Made by a program: the position numbers and the translations under genes. Source: UBA7803 sp034522075 (GTDB lineage: Bacteria; Pseudomonadota; Gammaproteobacteria; Pseudomonadales; Azotimanducaceae). Taken from it: a stretch of 64,000 nt of DNA. This document shows positions 25,050 through 32,769 of the stretch, piece after piece. The DNA is taken from NCBI GenBank assembly GCA_034522075.1, contig JAXHLO010000018.1, positions 25,048 through 89,047 on the forward strand, in the 5' to 3' direction. Each line of letters starts with the position of its first letter. The stretch's first letter is position 1. A model generated the notes under the pieces. The model did not search any database. It was not told the DNA's origin and saw only the letters and a program-made list of their open reading frames with translations.

Positions 25050-25606
25050 TGGGGCTGCCGGAAAAGATCATCGCCGTCCATGAGCACCTGGCTGGCGCCG
25101 GGCTACCCCATGCCTTCGGCGGCGCTCTGGCCCTCGCCTGGTGCACGGGCCGAGCCCGGGGCACCATCGACATCGACGTAAACGTATTTGTCGACGTCGA
25201 CCAGGCTGCAGCCGTATTGGCCGCGCTGCCGCACGACGTCCAGCGCCCGGCGCGGCTGCTCGCCACGCTGCGACGGGACGGCCAGGCGCGTCTGTGGTGG
25301 GAGCAAACGCCGCTGGACGTGTTCCTGGACAGCACCGATTTCCACCGGGCCGTAGCCGATCGCGTGCGCTGGGAAACGTTTCTCGGCCGGCAGATACCGT
25401 TTCTCAGCTGTCACGACCTGGCGGTGTTCAAAACCTTCTTCAACCGCACCAAGGACTGGGCAGACCTCGAGGAGATGGTCGCGGCGCGAACCATCGAGCC
25501 GCCGGCCGTAGCCGCCGTGCTGATCGAAATGCTGAGCGTCGACGATGAGCGGGTGACGCGCCTGGCCAGGCTTGCTCCACCTGATCGGGGAAATCGTCGC
25601 TGTTGA
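25049..25606 (+). CDS. Nucleotidyltransferase-like protein paired with XRE gene
   Basis: A 185-residue protein. The region HAFGGALALAWCTGRARGTIDIDVNVFVD carries a nucleotidyltransferase-type core: G-G followed by R-x-T-x-D-I-D, the acidic metal pair. The motif set resembles AbiEii/DUF6036-type toxins of type IV systems. The rest (VFKTFFNRTKDWADLEEMVAARTIEP) is helical as in those families. It follows the XRE gene with a one-base overlap. Likely a toxin that transfers NMP to tRNA or another target; that is inference. Confidence 0.7.
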   Translation: MGLPEKIIAVHEHLAGAGLPHAFGGALALAWCTGRARGTIDIDVNVFVDVDQAAAVLAALPHDVQRPARLLATLRRDGQARLWWEQTPLDVFLDSTDFHRAVADRVRWETFLGRQIPFLSCHDLAVFKTFFNRTKDWADLEEMVAARTIEPPAVAAVLIEMLSVDDERVTRLARLAPPDRGNRRC

Positions 25607-25693
25607 TTGAGCTCAGAGCGTAGCGTTTGCGCGTGCGTCAGTAATACGGCGCGGTGTATGATGGCTCCGCAAAAACCATATCGGAGATGCGCC

Positions 25694-27991
25694 GTGACCG
25701 ACTCGCTGTACGTTCCCAGGATATTGGCTGGCCTCTTTGCGCTGGCCTGGGCCGCGGAGTCGCTGCCGCAGGATCAGCCAGCCGGCGTGATCGAAGAGGT
25801 CATCGTTACCGCGCAGCGGCGTGAGGAAAACCTCCAGGAAACCCCTGTCTCCGTCACCGCCTTCACTGGCGCGACCATCGAGGCTCTGGGTTTTCGCCAG
25901 TCGGTGGACATCACCGCACAGACGCCCAACTTCAGCGTCGGCTACCCGAACGGCGACACCGGCGTTCCGGCGCCGTTCATCCGCGGCGTGGGCCTGAACG
26001 ACTTCGGCGTACTCAACCAGGGGCCGGTGGCCGCCTACATGGATGAGACCTACATCTCCTCCAATGCCGCGCAGATCTTCCAGCTTCTGGACGTCGACCG
26101 AGTAGAGGTGCTCCGCGGCCCGCAGGGCACCCTGTACGGCCGCAACGCCACCGGAGGCGCGGTCAATTTCGTGTCGCAGAAGCCCACCCGGGAATGGGAC
26201 GGCTGGGCCCGCGCGGGTTACGGAAGCTGGGAACAGACCCGGTTCGAGGGTGCCGTAGGTGGCCCGCTGGGCGAGCGCACCGCGTTTCGTGCCGCAGTGC
26301 TGAAGAACGATTCCGACGGCTGGATGAAGAACCGGTTCACCGGCAACGATCAGCAGGGCATCGACGAGCTGGCCTGGCGGGTGCTGCTGGAGACAGATCC
26401 CACCGAGAGTGTGAACCTGCTGTTCAACGTCCACGGCGGGCGCACGAAGTCGGACGCCGTGCAATACCGGCATCTCGGCGTCTGGGACGAGGCAGGCAAC
26501 ATGTGCGGCCTGGCGGACATTCGCGCTGGCAACTGCGTCGACATCTTCGGTTATTCCGAACAGATTCCGTACACCACCCTCGGCGGCGTCGACGTGCCGG
26601 CCGTGCCCGGGTACCAGGAAGGCAACTACGATTTCGAGGCGAAAAACGATACCGACTTCTGGGGCGCGTCCCTGACCATCGACTGGACCCTGGGCGACTA
26701 CCAGGTGAAGTCCATCACCTCTTACGACGACATGGAGGACTTCCGCCCGGAGGAGACGGACGTCAGCCCCAACGACGCCCTGACCGGCGAGCTCGCGGTG
26801 GAGCAGCAGAGCTTTTCCCAGGAGCTGCGGGTGAGCTGGGAGGGCGACCGCTGGTCGTGGATCGGCGGCGCCTACTACCTCAAGGACGAGGCGACGGACA
26901 ACACCGCCTTCGACATCCTGGGGGTGCTGCGCCCGTTGTTCATCGGCGACGATGTCAACTGCTCGGCTCCGCCGGGTAACCCCACTGGGTTCTGCCCGGA
27001 GCAGTTCGTATTCAAGAGCAAGTCCGGCACAGAGCAGACCATCACCAGCGTCGCCGTGTTCTTCGATTCGTCGGTTCAGCTCACCGAAGCGCTCAAGCTT
27101 TCCGCAGGGTTGCGCTACACGGACGAGGAGATCGCGCACGACAGCTTCTTCTTCTATGACGAGCCAGCGGCGGGCAATCCAGCACTGCCAGGCTACCCGT
27201 CTCGGGAAAAGAACGATTTCAACAACGTGTCGGGCCGGGCGGTGCTCGACTTCACGGTCAGCGACGACCTGATGCTCTATGGCAGCGTCACCACCGGCTT
27301 CAAGTCCGGCGGCATTCAGAGCACCAGCGACGGTGTGGCGCCTTACGACGAAGAGACCCTGGTCAGTTACGAGGCCGGGTTCAAGTCGACGCTGGCCGAC
27401 GGCCGGATCCGCTTCAACGGGTCGGCGTTTTACTACGACTATAGCGACCTGCAGGTGTTCGCCTTCGTCATCGTCGATGGCATCGGCTTTTCCACCATCT
27501 CCAACGCGGCGGACGCGGAGATCTACGGCGCCGAGTTCGAGTTCCAGTGGCTGCCTGTGGATAACCTGCTCCTGAACCTGGGGCTCGGCCTGCTGTCGAC
27601 GGAATATCAGGACTTCGTGATTCCCTCCGGCGACTTCTCCGGCAACGAGATCACCATGTCTCCAGAGGTCACCTTCAACGGTCTGATTCAGTACGATATC
27701 CCCCTGGGGCGCAGCGGGACGGTGACCTTGCAGACGGACTTCAACTATCAGGACGAAGTCTTCTTCGACGCCCTCAACAACCCGCTGCTGAGAGAGGACG
27801 ATTACTGGTTGTGGAACGCCCGGGCGAGTTGGAAGTCTGCGGATGAGCGTTGGGAGGTGGCCGCCTTCGGCCGCAATCTGGGCGACAAGGAATACATGGT
27901 CTATGCCTTCGATCTGTCGTTCTTCGGCTTCAACGAAGAGATGATCGGCACGCCTCGCGGGTATGGCGTCGAGCTGACGTACCGCTACTGA
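25694..27991 (+). CDS. TonB-dependent outer-membrane receptor
   Basis: A 765-residue protein. The signal sequence follows the GTG at 25694 (LYVPRILAGLFALAWAAES), preceded by GGAG. The TonB box and plug start as VIEEVIVTAQRREENLQETPVSVTAFTG, typical of CirA/iroN-like receptors, and ENLQETPVSV marks the family common in sphingomonad-type and marine gammaproteobacterial receptors. The barrel ends in GVELTYRY with a terminal aromatic. ATG at 25658 is an alternative start. The gene overlaps the cytochrome gene by one base. Its ligand is unknown; context suggests a small organic compound. Confidence 0.93.
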   Translation: MTDSLYVPRILAGLFALAWAAESLPQDQPAGVIEEVIVTAQRREENLQETPVSVTAFTGATIEALGFRQSVDITAQTPNFSVGYPNGDTGVPAPFIRGVGLNDFGVLNQGPVAAYMDETYISSNAAQIFQLLDVDRVEVLRGPQGTLYGRNATGGAVNFVSQKPTREWDGWARAGYGSWEQTRFEGAVGGPLGERTAFRAAVLKNDSDGWMKNRFTGNDQQGIDELAWRVLLETDPTESVNLLFNVHGGRTKSDAVQYRHLGVWDEAGNMCGLADIRAGNCVDIFGYSEQIPYTTLGGVDVPAVPGYQEGNYDFEAKNDTDFWGASLTIDWTLGDYQVKSITSYDDMEDFRPEETDVSPNDALTGELAVEQQSFSQELRVSWEGDRWSWIGGAYYLKDEATDNTAFDILGVLRPLFIGDDVNCSAPPGNPTGFCPEQFVFKSKSGTEQTITSVAVFFDSSVQLTEALKLSAGLRYTDEEIAHDSFFFYDEPAAGNPALPGYPSREKNDFNNVSGRAVLDFTVSDDLMLYGSVTTGFKSGGIQSTSDGVAPYDEETLVSYEAGFKSTLADGRIRFNGSAFYYDYSDLQVFAFVIVDGIGFSTISNAADAEIYGAEFEFQWLPVDNLLLNLGLGLLSTEYQDFVIPSGDFSGNEITMSPEVTFNGLIQYDIPLGRSGTVTLQTDFNYQDEVFFDALNNPLLREDDYWLWNARASWKSADERWEVAAFGRNLGDKEYMVYAFDLSFFGFNEEMIGTPRGYGVELTYRY

Positions 27992-28359
27992 TGGGCTGGC
28001 GTCGGCCAATTCTGACGAGTGTGGCGCTGGTAGCGCTGAGTGTCGCCCCCGCCGCCGTGCCCCGGGCGGCGGACGCTGTGCCGGGTGCCGCTGCCAAGGA
28101 ACCGCCCGCCGGCCCCAGCGCGGCTGTGATGCGCCAATGGTCGCGAAGCTGCGCCCTGTGCCACGTCGACGGCACCGGCGGCGCGCCGCGCATCGGCCGC
28201 GCGGACGAGTGGCAGCCGCGGCTGGCGAAGGGCCGCGAGGTGTTGCTCCAGCATACCGTGGAAGGTTTCAACAACATGCCGCCGCTGGGCTACTGCATGT
28301 CGTGCGAGGCGGAGGACTTCCGCGCGCTGATCGATTTCATGACGGGAGCAGCACCATGA
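27991..28359 (+). CDS. Exported c-type cytochrome (c5-like)
   Basis: The 122-residue protein has a signal peptide (ILTSVALVALSVAPAAVPRAADA), a single heme-binding CALCH at about residue 53 and a probable Met ligand in NNMPPLGYCMSCEAEDF, as in cytochrome c5 proteins where a second Cys pair also occurs. It is periplasmic and carries electrons. The start overlaps the receptor stop by one base; its stop overlaps the flavin-oxidase start by four. It is the likely electron acceptor of that flavoenzyme. Confidence 0.88.
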   Translation: MGWRRPILTSVALVALSVAPAAVPRAADAVPGAAAKEPPAGPSAAVMRQWSRSCALCHVDGTGGAPRIGRADEWQPRLAKGREVLLQHTVEGFNNMPPLGYCMSCEAEDFRALIDFMTGAAP

Positions 28360-29717
28360 CGCGGCTCACCCGGCGGCGCTGGCTGGCGGCAAGCACACTG
28401 GCGGCGCTCTACGGCGCCGCGCGCCCCGCCTGGGCCGCAGCGGATACCGTGGCGTGGCGCAACTGGTCCGGCGCGCTGGTGGCACATCCTGCCGGGCGTT
28501 TCTCGCCGGCGTCCGAAGACGAGCTGGCGGAATTTCTGGCCGCCAGCACCGGGCCGCTGCGGCCCGTGGGCGCCGGCCACTCATTTTCGCCTCTGGTTCC
28601 GACAGACGGGCATCTGCTGGTCCTCGACCAGTTGACCGGCATGCTGAGTCACGACGGCGAAACGCAGCGCGCCACCTTCGCCGCCGGCACCCGGCTCGGC
28701 GACATGGGCCCGCAGCTCGACGCCGTGGGCCAGGGCATGTTCATTCTTCCGGACATCGACCGCCAGACGCTGGCCGGCGCCACGGCGACCGCTACCCACG
28801 GCACGGGTCTCGACTTCATGTGTCTGTCCGGCTACGTCACCGCGCTGCGGCTGATCACCCTCGGCGGCCAGGTGCTCGACGTCACGGCGGATGCCCATCC
28901 GGAGATCTTCCATGCCGCCCGGGTGAGTCTCGGCGCGCTGGGTGTGGTCTCTCGCATGACCTTGCAGAACCGCAGCGCCTACCGGCTGAAGGCCCGGGAG
29001 TGGGTACAGCGCACCGAGGAAGTTCTCGAAGGGTTCAACGAATCCGCTGCGCAGCACCGGCACTTCGAGATGTTCCCGCTCACCCACTCGGACTACGCGC
29101 TGACCCTCGCAATCGACGAGACCGACGAGCCGATCGACAATCCGACGCCGACGCCGGAGGAAGCTGCCGCCTTCGAGGGGGCCATGAAGAGCTGGATGAC
29201 CGTGCCGCCCCGCGAGCGGCCGCCGCTCATCAACGGCCTGGCCGAGCAGATCGAACCCTCGGAACGGGTCGACGTGTCGTATCGGATACTCAGCAACATC
29301 CGCAACACCCGCTTCAACGAGATGGAGTACTCGGTGCCCGTCGAGGCGGGCGCCGAATGTCTGCGCGAGGTTCTGCGCACCATTCGCGACAAGGCCATCG
29401 ACGTGGTGTTTCCCCTGGAGTACCGCTACGTGCGCCGCGACGACACGTGGCTCGGTATGAGCGCCGGGGACGAAGACCATGCTTCCATCTCCATTCATCG
29501 GTTTGCCGGCGAAGACTACCGCCCCTACTTCGACGCCATCGAGCCGATCTTCTGGAAGTACGGCGGGCGGCCGCATTGGGGCAAGATTCACTCGCTGGAT
29601 GCGAAAGCACTGCGCAAGCTTTATCCGCACTTCGACGACTTTCTGGCCGTGAGGGAGGCGCTGGATCCGGCGGGGCGGATGTTGAACGCGCACCTTCGGA
29701 AGGTGTTGACTGCCTGA
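28356..29717 (+). CDS. TAT-exported D-arabinono-lactone oxidase-type flavoenzyme
   Basis: A 453-residue protein. The N-terminus RRRWLAASTLAALYGAARPAWAA is a twin-arginine signal. The FAD-binding domain of the VAO family follows (RPVGAGHSFSPLVPTDGHLLVLDQL and ATATHGTGLDFMCLSGYV). The C-terminal part carries the D-arabinono/aldonolactone oxidase signature with GGRPHWGKIH and LDPAGRMLNAHL. Plant galactonolactone dehydrogenase of this family uses cytochrome c, so with the neighbouring cytochrome gene a dehydrogenase role is plausible. Exact substrate (lactone or sugar alcohol) is open. Confidence 0.85.
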   Translation: MTRLTRRRWLAASTLAALYGAARPAWAAADTVAWRNWSGALVAHPAGRFSPASEDELAEFLAASTGPLRPVGAGHSFSPLVPTDGHLLVLDQLTGMLSHDGETQRATFAAGTRLGDMGPQLDAVGQGMFILPDIDRQTLAGATATATHGTGLDFMCLSGYVTALRLITLGGQVLDVTADAHPEIFHAARVSLGALGVVSRMTLQNRSAYRLKAREWVQRTEEVLEGFNESAAQHRHFEMFPLTHSDYALTLAIDETDEPIDNPTPTPEEAAAFEGAMKSWMTVPPRERPPLINGLAEQIEPSERVDVSYRILSNIRNTRFNEMEYSVPVEAGAECLREVLRTIRDKAIDVVFPLEYRYVRRDDTWLGMSAGDEDHASISIHRFAGEDYRPYFDAIEPIFWKYGGRPHWGKIHSLDAKALRKLYPHFDDFLAVREALDPAGRMLNAHLRKVLTA

Positions 29718-29736
29718 TGGAGAATGGGGGAAGGCG

Positions 29737-31053
29737 ATGAGACGACGGCAGTTGCTGCGGGGTACGGCGGGGTTGGCGGCGTTTGCGGCGGGGCGGGTGC
29801 TCTGGGCGCCTGGGGCGGCCGCGGAGAGTCGCGGCCTGGAGGCCGCTCCCACAGGGGAGGCCGCTCCCACAGGGGAGGCCGCTCCCACAGGAGCGGGCAC
29901 TTCGGGCCACGACGCTTACTTCGCGCGGCTGAACGAGATGCTGAAGCGCGACGGTCCCGGCCGGCCGGTTATGCTGATCGACACGCAGCGCATGGCGCAC
30001 AACGTCGATGCGCTGGCGGCCTCCGTGGGGCCCGACAAGACGTATCGCGTGGTGGTCAAATCGCTGCCGTCCGTTCCCCTGCTGGAGCGGGTGATGCAGC
30101 GCGCCGGAACCGACGCGCTGATGGTTTTCCATCAGCCGTTTCTGAACGCCGTGGCCGAGCGCTTCCCCGAGGCCGACGTGCTGCTCGGCAAGCCCATGCC
30201 GGTGGCGGCGGCGCGCACTTTCTACCGCAAGGTCGATCTTCAGCGTTACGACGCATCGCGCCACGTGCAATGGCTGATCGATACGCCCGAGCGGCTGCAT
30301 CAGTATCAGTCCCTGGCGCGCGAACTCGGGGTGAAGATGCGCATCAACGTGGAGATCGATGTCGGTCTGCACCGCGGCGGCCTCACCGAGCCGGCGGCCC
30401 TGGCGGCCATGCTCGACGTAATCCGTGACGACCCGCAGCATCTTTCGTTCGCCGGACTCATGGGCTACGAGCCGCACCTCACCGGGCTCGAGGCGGAGCT
30501 CGGCCATCCGGCGGTGCAGTCCGTGCTCGCCGAGTACCGCGGTTACCTGGATGCGATCCGCAATGCCGGCATCGCCCTTGACGGGCTCACCCTGAACGGC
30601 GCCGGCAGCCATACGCTGCGCATCTACGAGAAAGACCGCACCATGAACGATCTGTCGGCAGGTTCCGGCGTGGTGATGCCGACGGATTTCGACACCTACC
30701 ATCTCGCCGACCACCGTCCGGCCGTGTTCATCGCCACACCGATTCTGAAGCGCTACGACGGCAATCCGTTCATGGCCGACCCGCCGCCGGACATGGAGCG
30801 CCTCTACTACATCTACGGCGGCGTCACCTGGAAGGCGAAGATGGCGTCACCGCCGGAGATCGGTGAGCCGATCTATCAGAGCACCAACCAGAGCCCCATC
30901 ACCACCTCGCGGGCCGTGGATCTGGCCGTGGACGACTACATGTTTCTGCGCCCCACCCAGAGCGAGTTCGTGATGCTGCAGTTCGGCGATCTGCTGGCGG
31001 TGACGGATGGGGAGATCGCGGAGCGCTGGCCGGTATTTCAGCAGACGGGCTGA
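29737..31053 (+). CDS. TAT-exported fold-III PLP enzyme (D-threonine aldolase/DSD1-like)
   Basis: A 438-residue protein. It starts MRRRQLLRGTAGLAAFAAG, a twin-arginine signal. The core (VMLIDTQRMAHNVDALAASVGPDKTYRVVVKSLPS) is the alanine-racemase-like barrel with Lys in VVVKSLPS as probable PLP lysine; the C-terminal domain fits D-serine dehydratase-like/D-threonine aldolase proteins. Export of such an enzyme is unusual. Residues 34-52 consist of a short repeated block (EAAPTG three times) encoded by three exact 18-base copies derived from a REP-like sequence. It follows the flavoenzyme by 19 bases. Confidence 0.78.
   Translation: MRRRQLLRGTAGLAAFAAGRVLWAPGAAAESRGLEAAPTGEAAPTGEAAPTGAGTSGHDAYFARLNEMLKRDGPGRPVMLIDTQRMAHNVDALAASVGPDKTYRVVVKSLPSVPLLERVMQRAGTDALMVFHQPFLNAVAERFPEADVLLGKPMPVAAARTFYRKVDLQRYDASRHVQWLIDTPERLHQYQSLARELGVKMRINVEIDVGLHRGGLTEPAALAAMLDVIRDDPQHLSFAGLMGYEPHLTGLEAELGHPAVQSVLAEYRGYLDAIRNAGIALDGLTLNGAGSHTLRIYEKDRTMNDLSAGSGVVMPTDFDTYHLADHRPAVFIATPILKRYDGNPFMADPPPDMERLYYIYGGVTWKAKMASPPEIGEPIYQSTNQSPITTSRAVDLAVDDYMFLRPTQSEFVMLQFGDLLAVTDGEIAERWPVFQQTG
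29838..29891 (+). repeat. Three tandem 18-base REP-derived repeats in coding DNA
   Basis: The unit GGAGGCCGCTCCCACAGG occurs three times without a mismatch (29838-29855, 29856-29873, 29874-29891). It matches the GGCCGCTCCCACAG half of the dispersed REP-like family and lies in the N-terminal linker of the exported PLP enzyme, adding six residues per copy in frame. Confidence 0.92.
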
Positions 31054-31130
31054 GGGATATACGCTGATTCAGCCAGTCCAGCACAGCCTCTGCGGTATAG
31101 TCGCTGTGCATTCCCCACGGTGACTGATCC

Positions 31131-32330
31131 TTGCGCTGGCTGCTGCTCTTCGGTCTCTGGTTCGCCTATTTCTCGTTCGGCGCCATCATCGCCTCCATCG
31201 CGCCTCTGGTAGAGGCGATTCAGGCGGATCTCGCGCTGTCCTACTCGGCCATGGGCAGCATCATGGGTGCCTGGCAGCTCGTCTACATCGTCGCCGCTCT
31301 GCCCGCCGGCATGCTCCTCGATCGTCTCGGCGCCCGCCTGGCCCTGTTACTCGGCATCGCGCTGATCGCCGCCTCGGCGGCGGGCCGTGCGTTCGCTGCC
31401 GACTACTGGACCCTGCTGGGCGCGGTGATGCTGTTCGGCATCGGCGGCCCGATCATTTCCTCCGGCGCACCGAAGGTGGTCACCGATATCTTTGCTGGCA
31501 GCGGCCGCGGGCTTGCCATGGGCATCTACATGACCGGACCTACCCTCGGCGGCGTGGCCGCCCTGACTCTAACGCATTCGGTGCTGATGCCCGCCTTCGA
31601 CGACGACTGGCGTGCCGTCATGCTCCTCTGGAGCGCGCTGGCGGCGTTCGCGACCCTGAGTTGGATCATCCTGGCCACCTTCGCCGGGCCCCGCACCCGC
31701 GGCTTCGTCCGCGCCGACGACGCCGGTGCGCTGCCCGGCGGGCTGCCGGCGATCCGCCGTATCCTGCGCCTGCCGGCGGTGCGCGTGGTGCTGGCCATGG
31801 GCGTGGGCGCTTTCCTGATCAATCATGGGTTGAGCAACTGGCTGCCGGAGCTGTTGCGCAACGGCGGCATGACTGCGGCAGCCGCCGGCAACTGGGCGGC
31901 GCTGCCCATGCTGGTGGGGGCCGTGGGCTCACTGGTCATTCCCCGCCTGGCGACCCCGGAGCGCCGCTACCAGATTCTGCTGATGCTCTGTGTGAGCGCG
32001 GCGCTCGCCAGCCTCGCGCTGCTCGTGGTGCATCCGCTGGTATTGCCGGCCGCACTGGTGCTGCAGGGATTGGCGCGTGCCTCGCTGATGACCGTGCTGA
32101 TCCTCACCCTGGTGGAGCTGCCGGGGCTCGACTCACGGCAGGCGGGCACCGCCAGCGGCCTGTTCTTCACCGCCGCCGAGGTGGGCGGCGTGCTCGGGCC
32201 GTTGGGCCTCGGGCTGCTGTACGACGCCACCGGGGGGTTCGCGGCCGGGCTGTACGCCCTCGCTGCCGTGGCCGCAGTAATGGCCTTGGGAACGGCACGG
32301 CTGGCGGGGCTGGCGCGGGGCTCCGCCTGA
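31131..32330 (+). CDS. MFS transporter (CynX/NimT-like)
   Basis: A 399-residue protein with about 12 hydrophobic helices, starting with a membrane segment LLLFGLWFAYFSFGAIIASIAPLVEAI and carrying the loop-2 motif AGMLLDRLGARLALLLG of the major facilitator superfamily. The start is TTG at 31131: an in-frame stop lies two codons upstream, and no ATG or GTG is available nearby in frame. CynX/NimT-like proteins export or import small organic ions; the substrate cannot be told. It follows the receptor/cytochrome/oxidase cluster by 77 bases and may belong to it. Confidence 0.85.
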   Translation: MRWLLLFGLWFAYFSFGAIIASIAPLVEAIQADLALSYSAMGSIMGAWQLVYIVAALPAGMLLDRLGARLALLLGIALIAASAAGRAFAADYWTLLGAVMLFGIGGPIISSGAPKVVTDIFAGSGRGLAMGIYMTGPTLGGVAALTLTHSVLMPAFDDDWRAVMLLWSALAAFATLSWIILATFAGPRTRGFVRADDAGALPGGLPAIRRILRLPAVRVVLAMGVGAFLINHGLSNWLPELLRNGGMTAAAAGNWAALPMLVGAVGSLVIPRLATPERRYQILLMLCVSAALASLALLVVHPLVLPAALVLQGLARASLMTVLILTLVELPGLDSRQAGTASGLFFTAAEVGGVLGPLGLGLLYDATGGFAAGLYALAAVAAVMALGTARLAGLARGSA

Positions 32331-32387
32331 AAGCGCTCGTGCGGCTATCATGTGCCGCTCGACAATCCTCATCCGGAGGTATCCACC

Positions 32388-32696
32388 ATGCATGTCATCA
32401 TCGATCTCTGTGTCGTACCGCTGGGGGTCGGCGTCTCGGTGTCCGAGTACGTGGCCGCCTGCGAACGCGTGATCCGCGAGGCGGGCCTGAACGCGCACAT
32501 GCACGCCTACGGCACCAACATCGAGGGTGATTGGGACGACGTGATGGCGGCAGTGAAACGCTGTCACGAGGTGGTGCACGACATGGGCGCTCCGCGCATC
32601 ACCACCACCATCAAGCTCGGCACCCGCACCGACCGGGCCCAGACCATGGAAGACAAAGTGCGCAGCGTTGCGGGCAAGCTGACGCCGGATGAGTAA
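32388..32696 (+). CDS. MTH1187-family thiamine-binding protein
   Basis: The 102-residue protein (MHVIIDLCVVPLGVGVSVSEYVAACERVIREAGLNAHMHAYGTNIEGDWDDVMAAVKRCHEVVHDMGAPRITTTIKLGTRTD) is a clear MTH1187/YkoF-like member: ferredoxin-like fold with the P-x-G-x-G opening, the H-A-Y-G-T-N-I-E-G-D strand and R-I-T-T-T-I-K-L-G-T-R. These proteins bind thiamine or related compounds. RBS GGAGG precedes ATG at 32388; the frame is open further upstream without homology. Confidence 0.92.
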   Translation: MHVIIDLCVVPLGVGVSVSEYVAACERVIREAGLNAHMHAYGTNIEGDWDDVMAAVKRCHEVVHDMGAPRITTTIKLGTRTDRAQTMEDKVRSVAGKLTPDE

Positions 32697-32769
32697 CGAA
32701 ACCTGCGGGTCATGCGCAGCCCCGCAAGCTGATAGTATGCAGGCGACCTTGGGAGGGGGAGAAACCACG

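Noticed and set aside
25613..28009. Long antisense open frame (798 codons) opposite the TonB receptor gene
   Set aside because: It mirrors the receptor in another frame and has no motif or ribosome binding site; high GC makes such shadows common.
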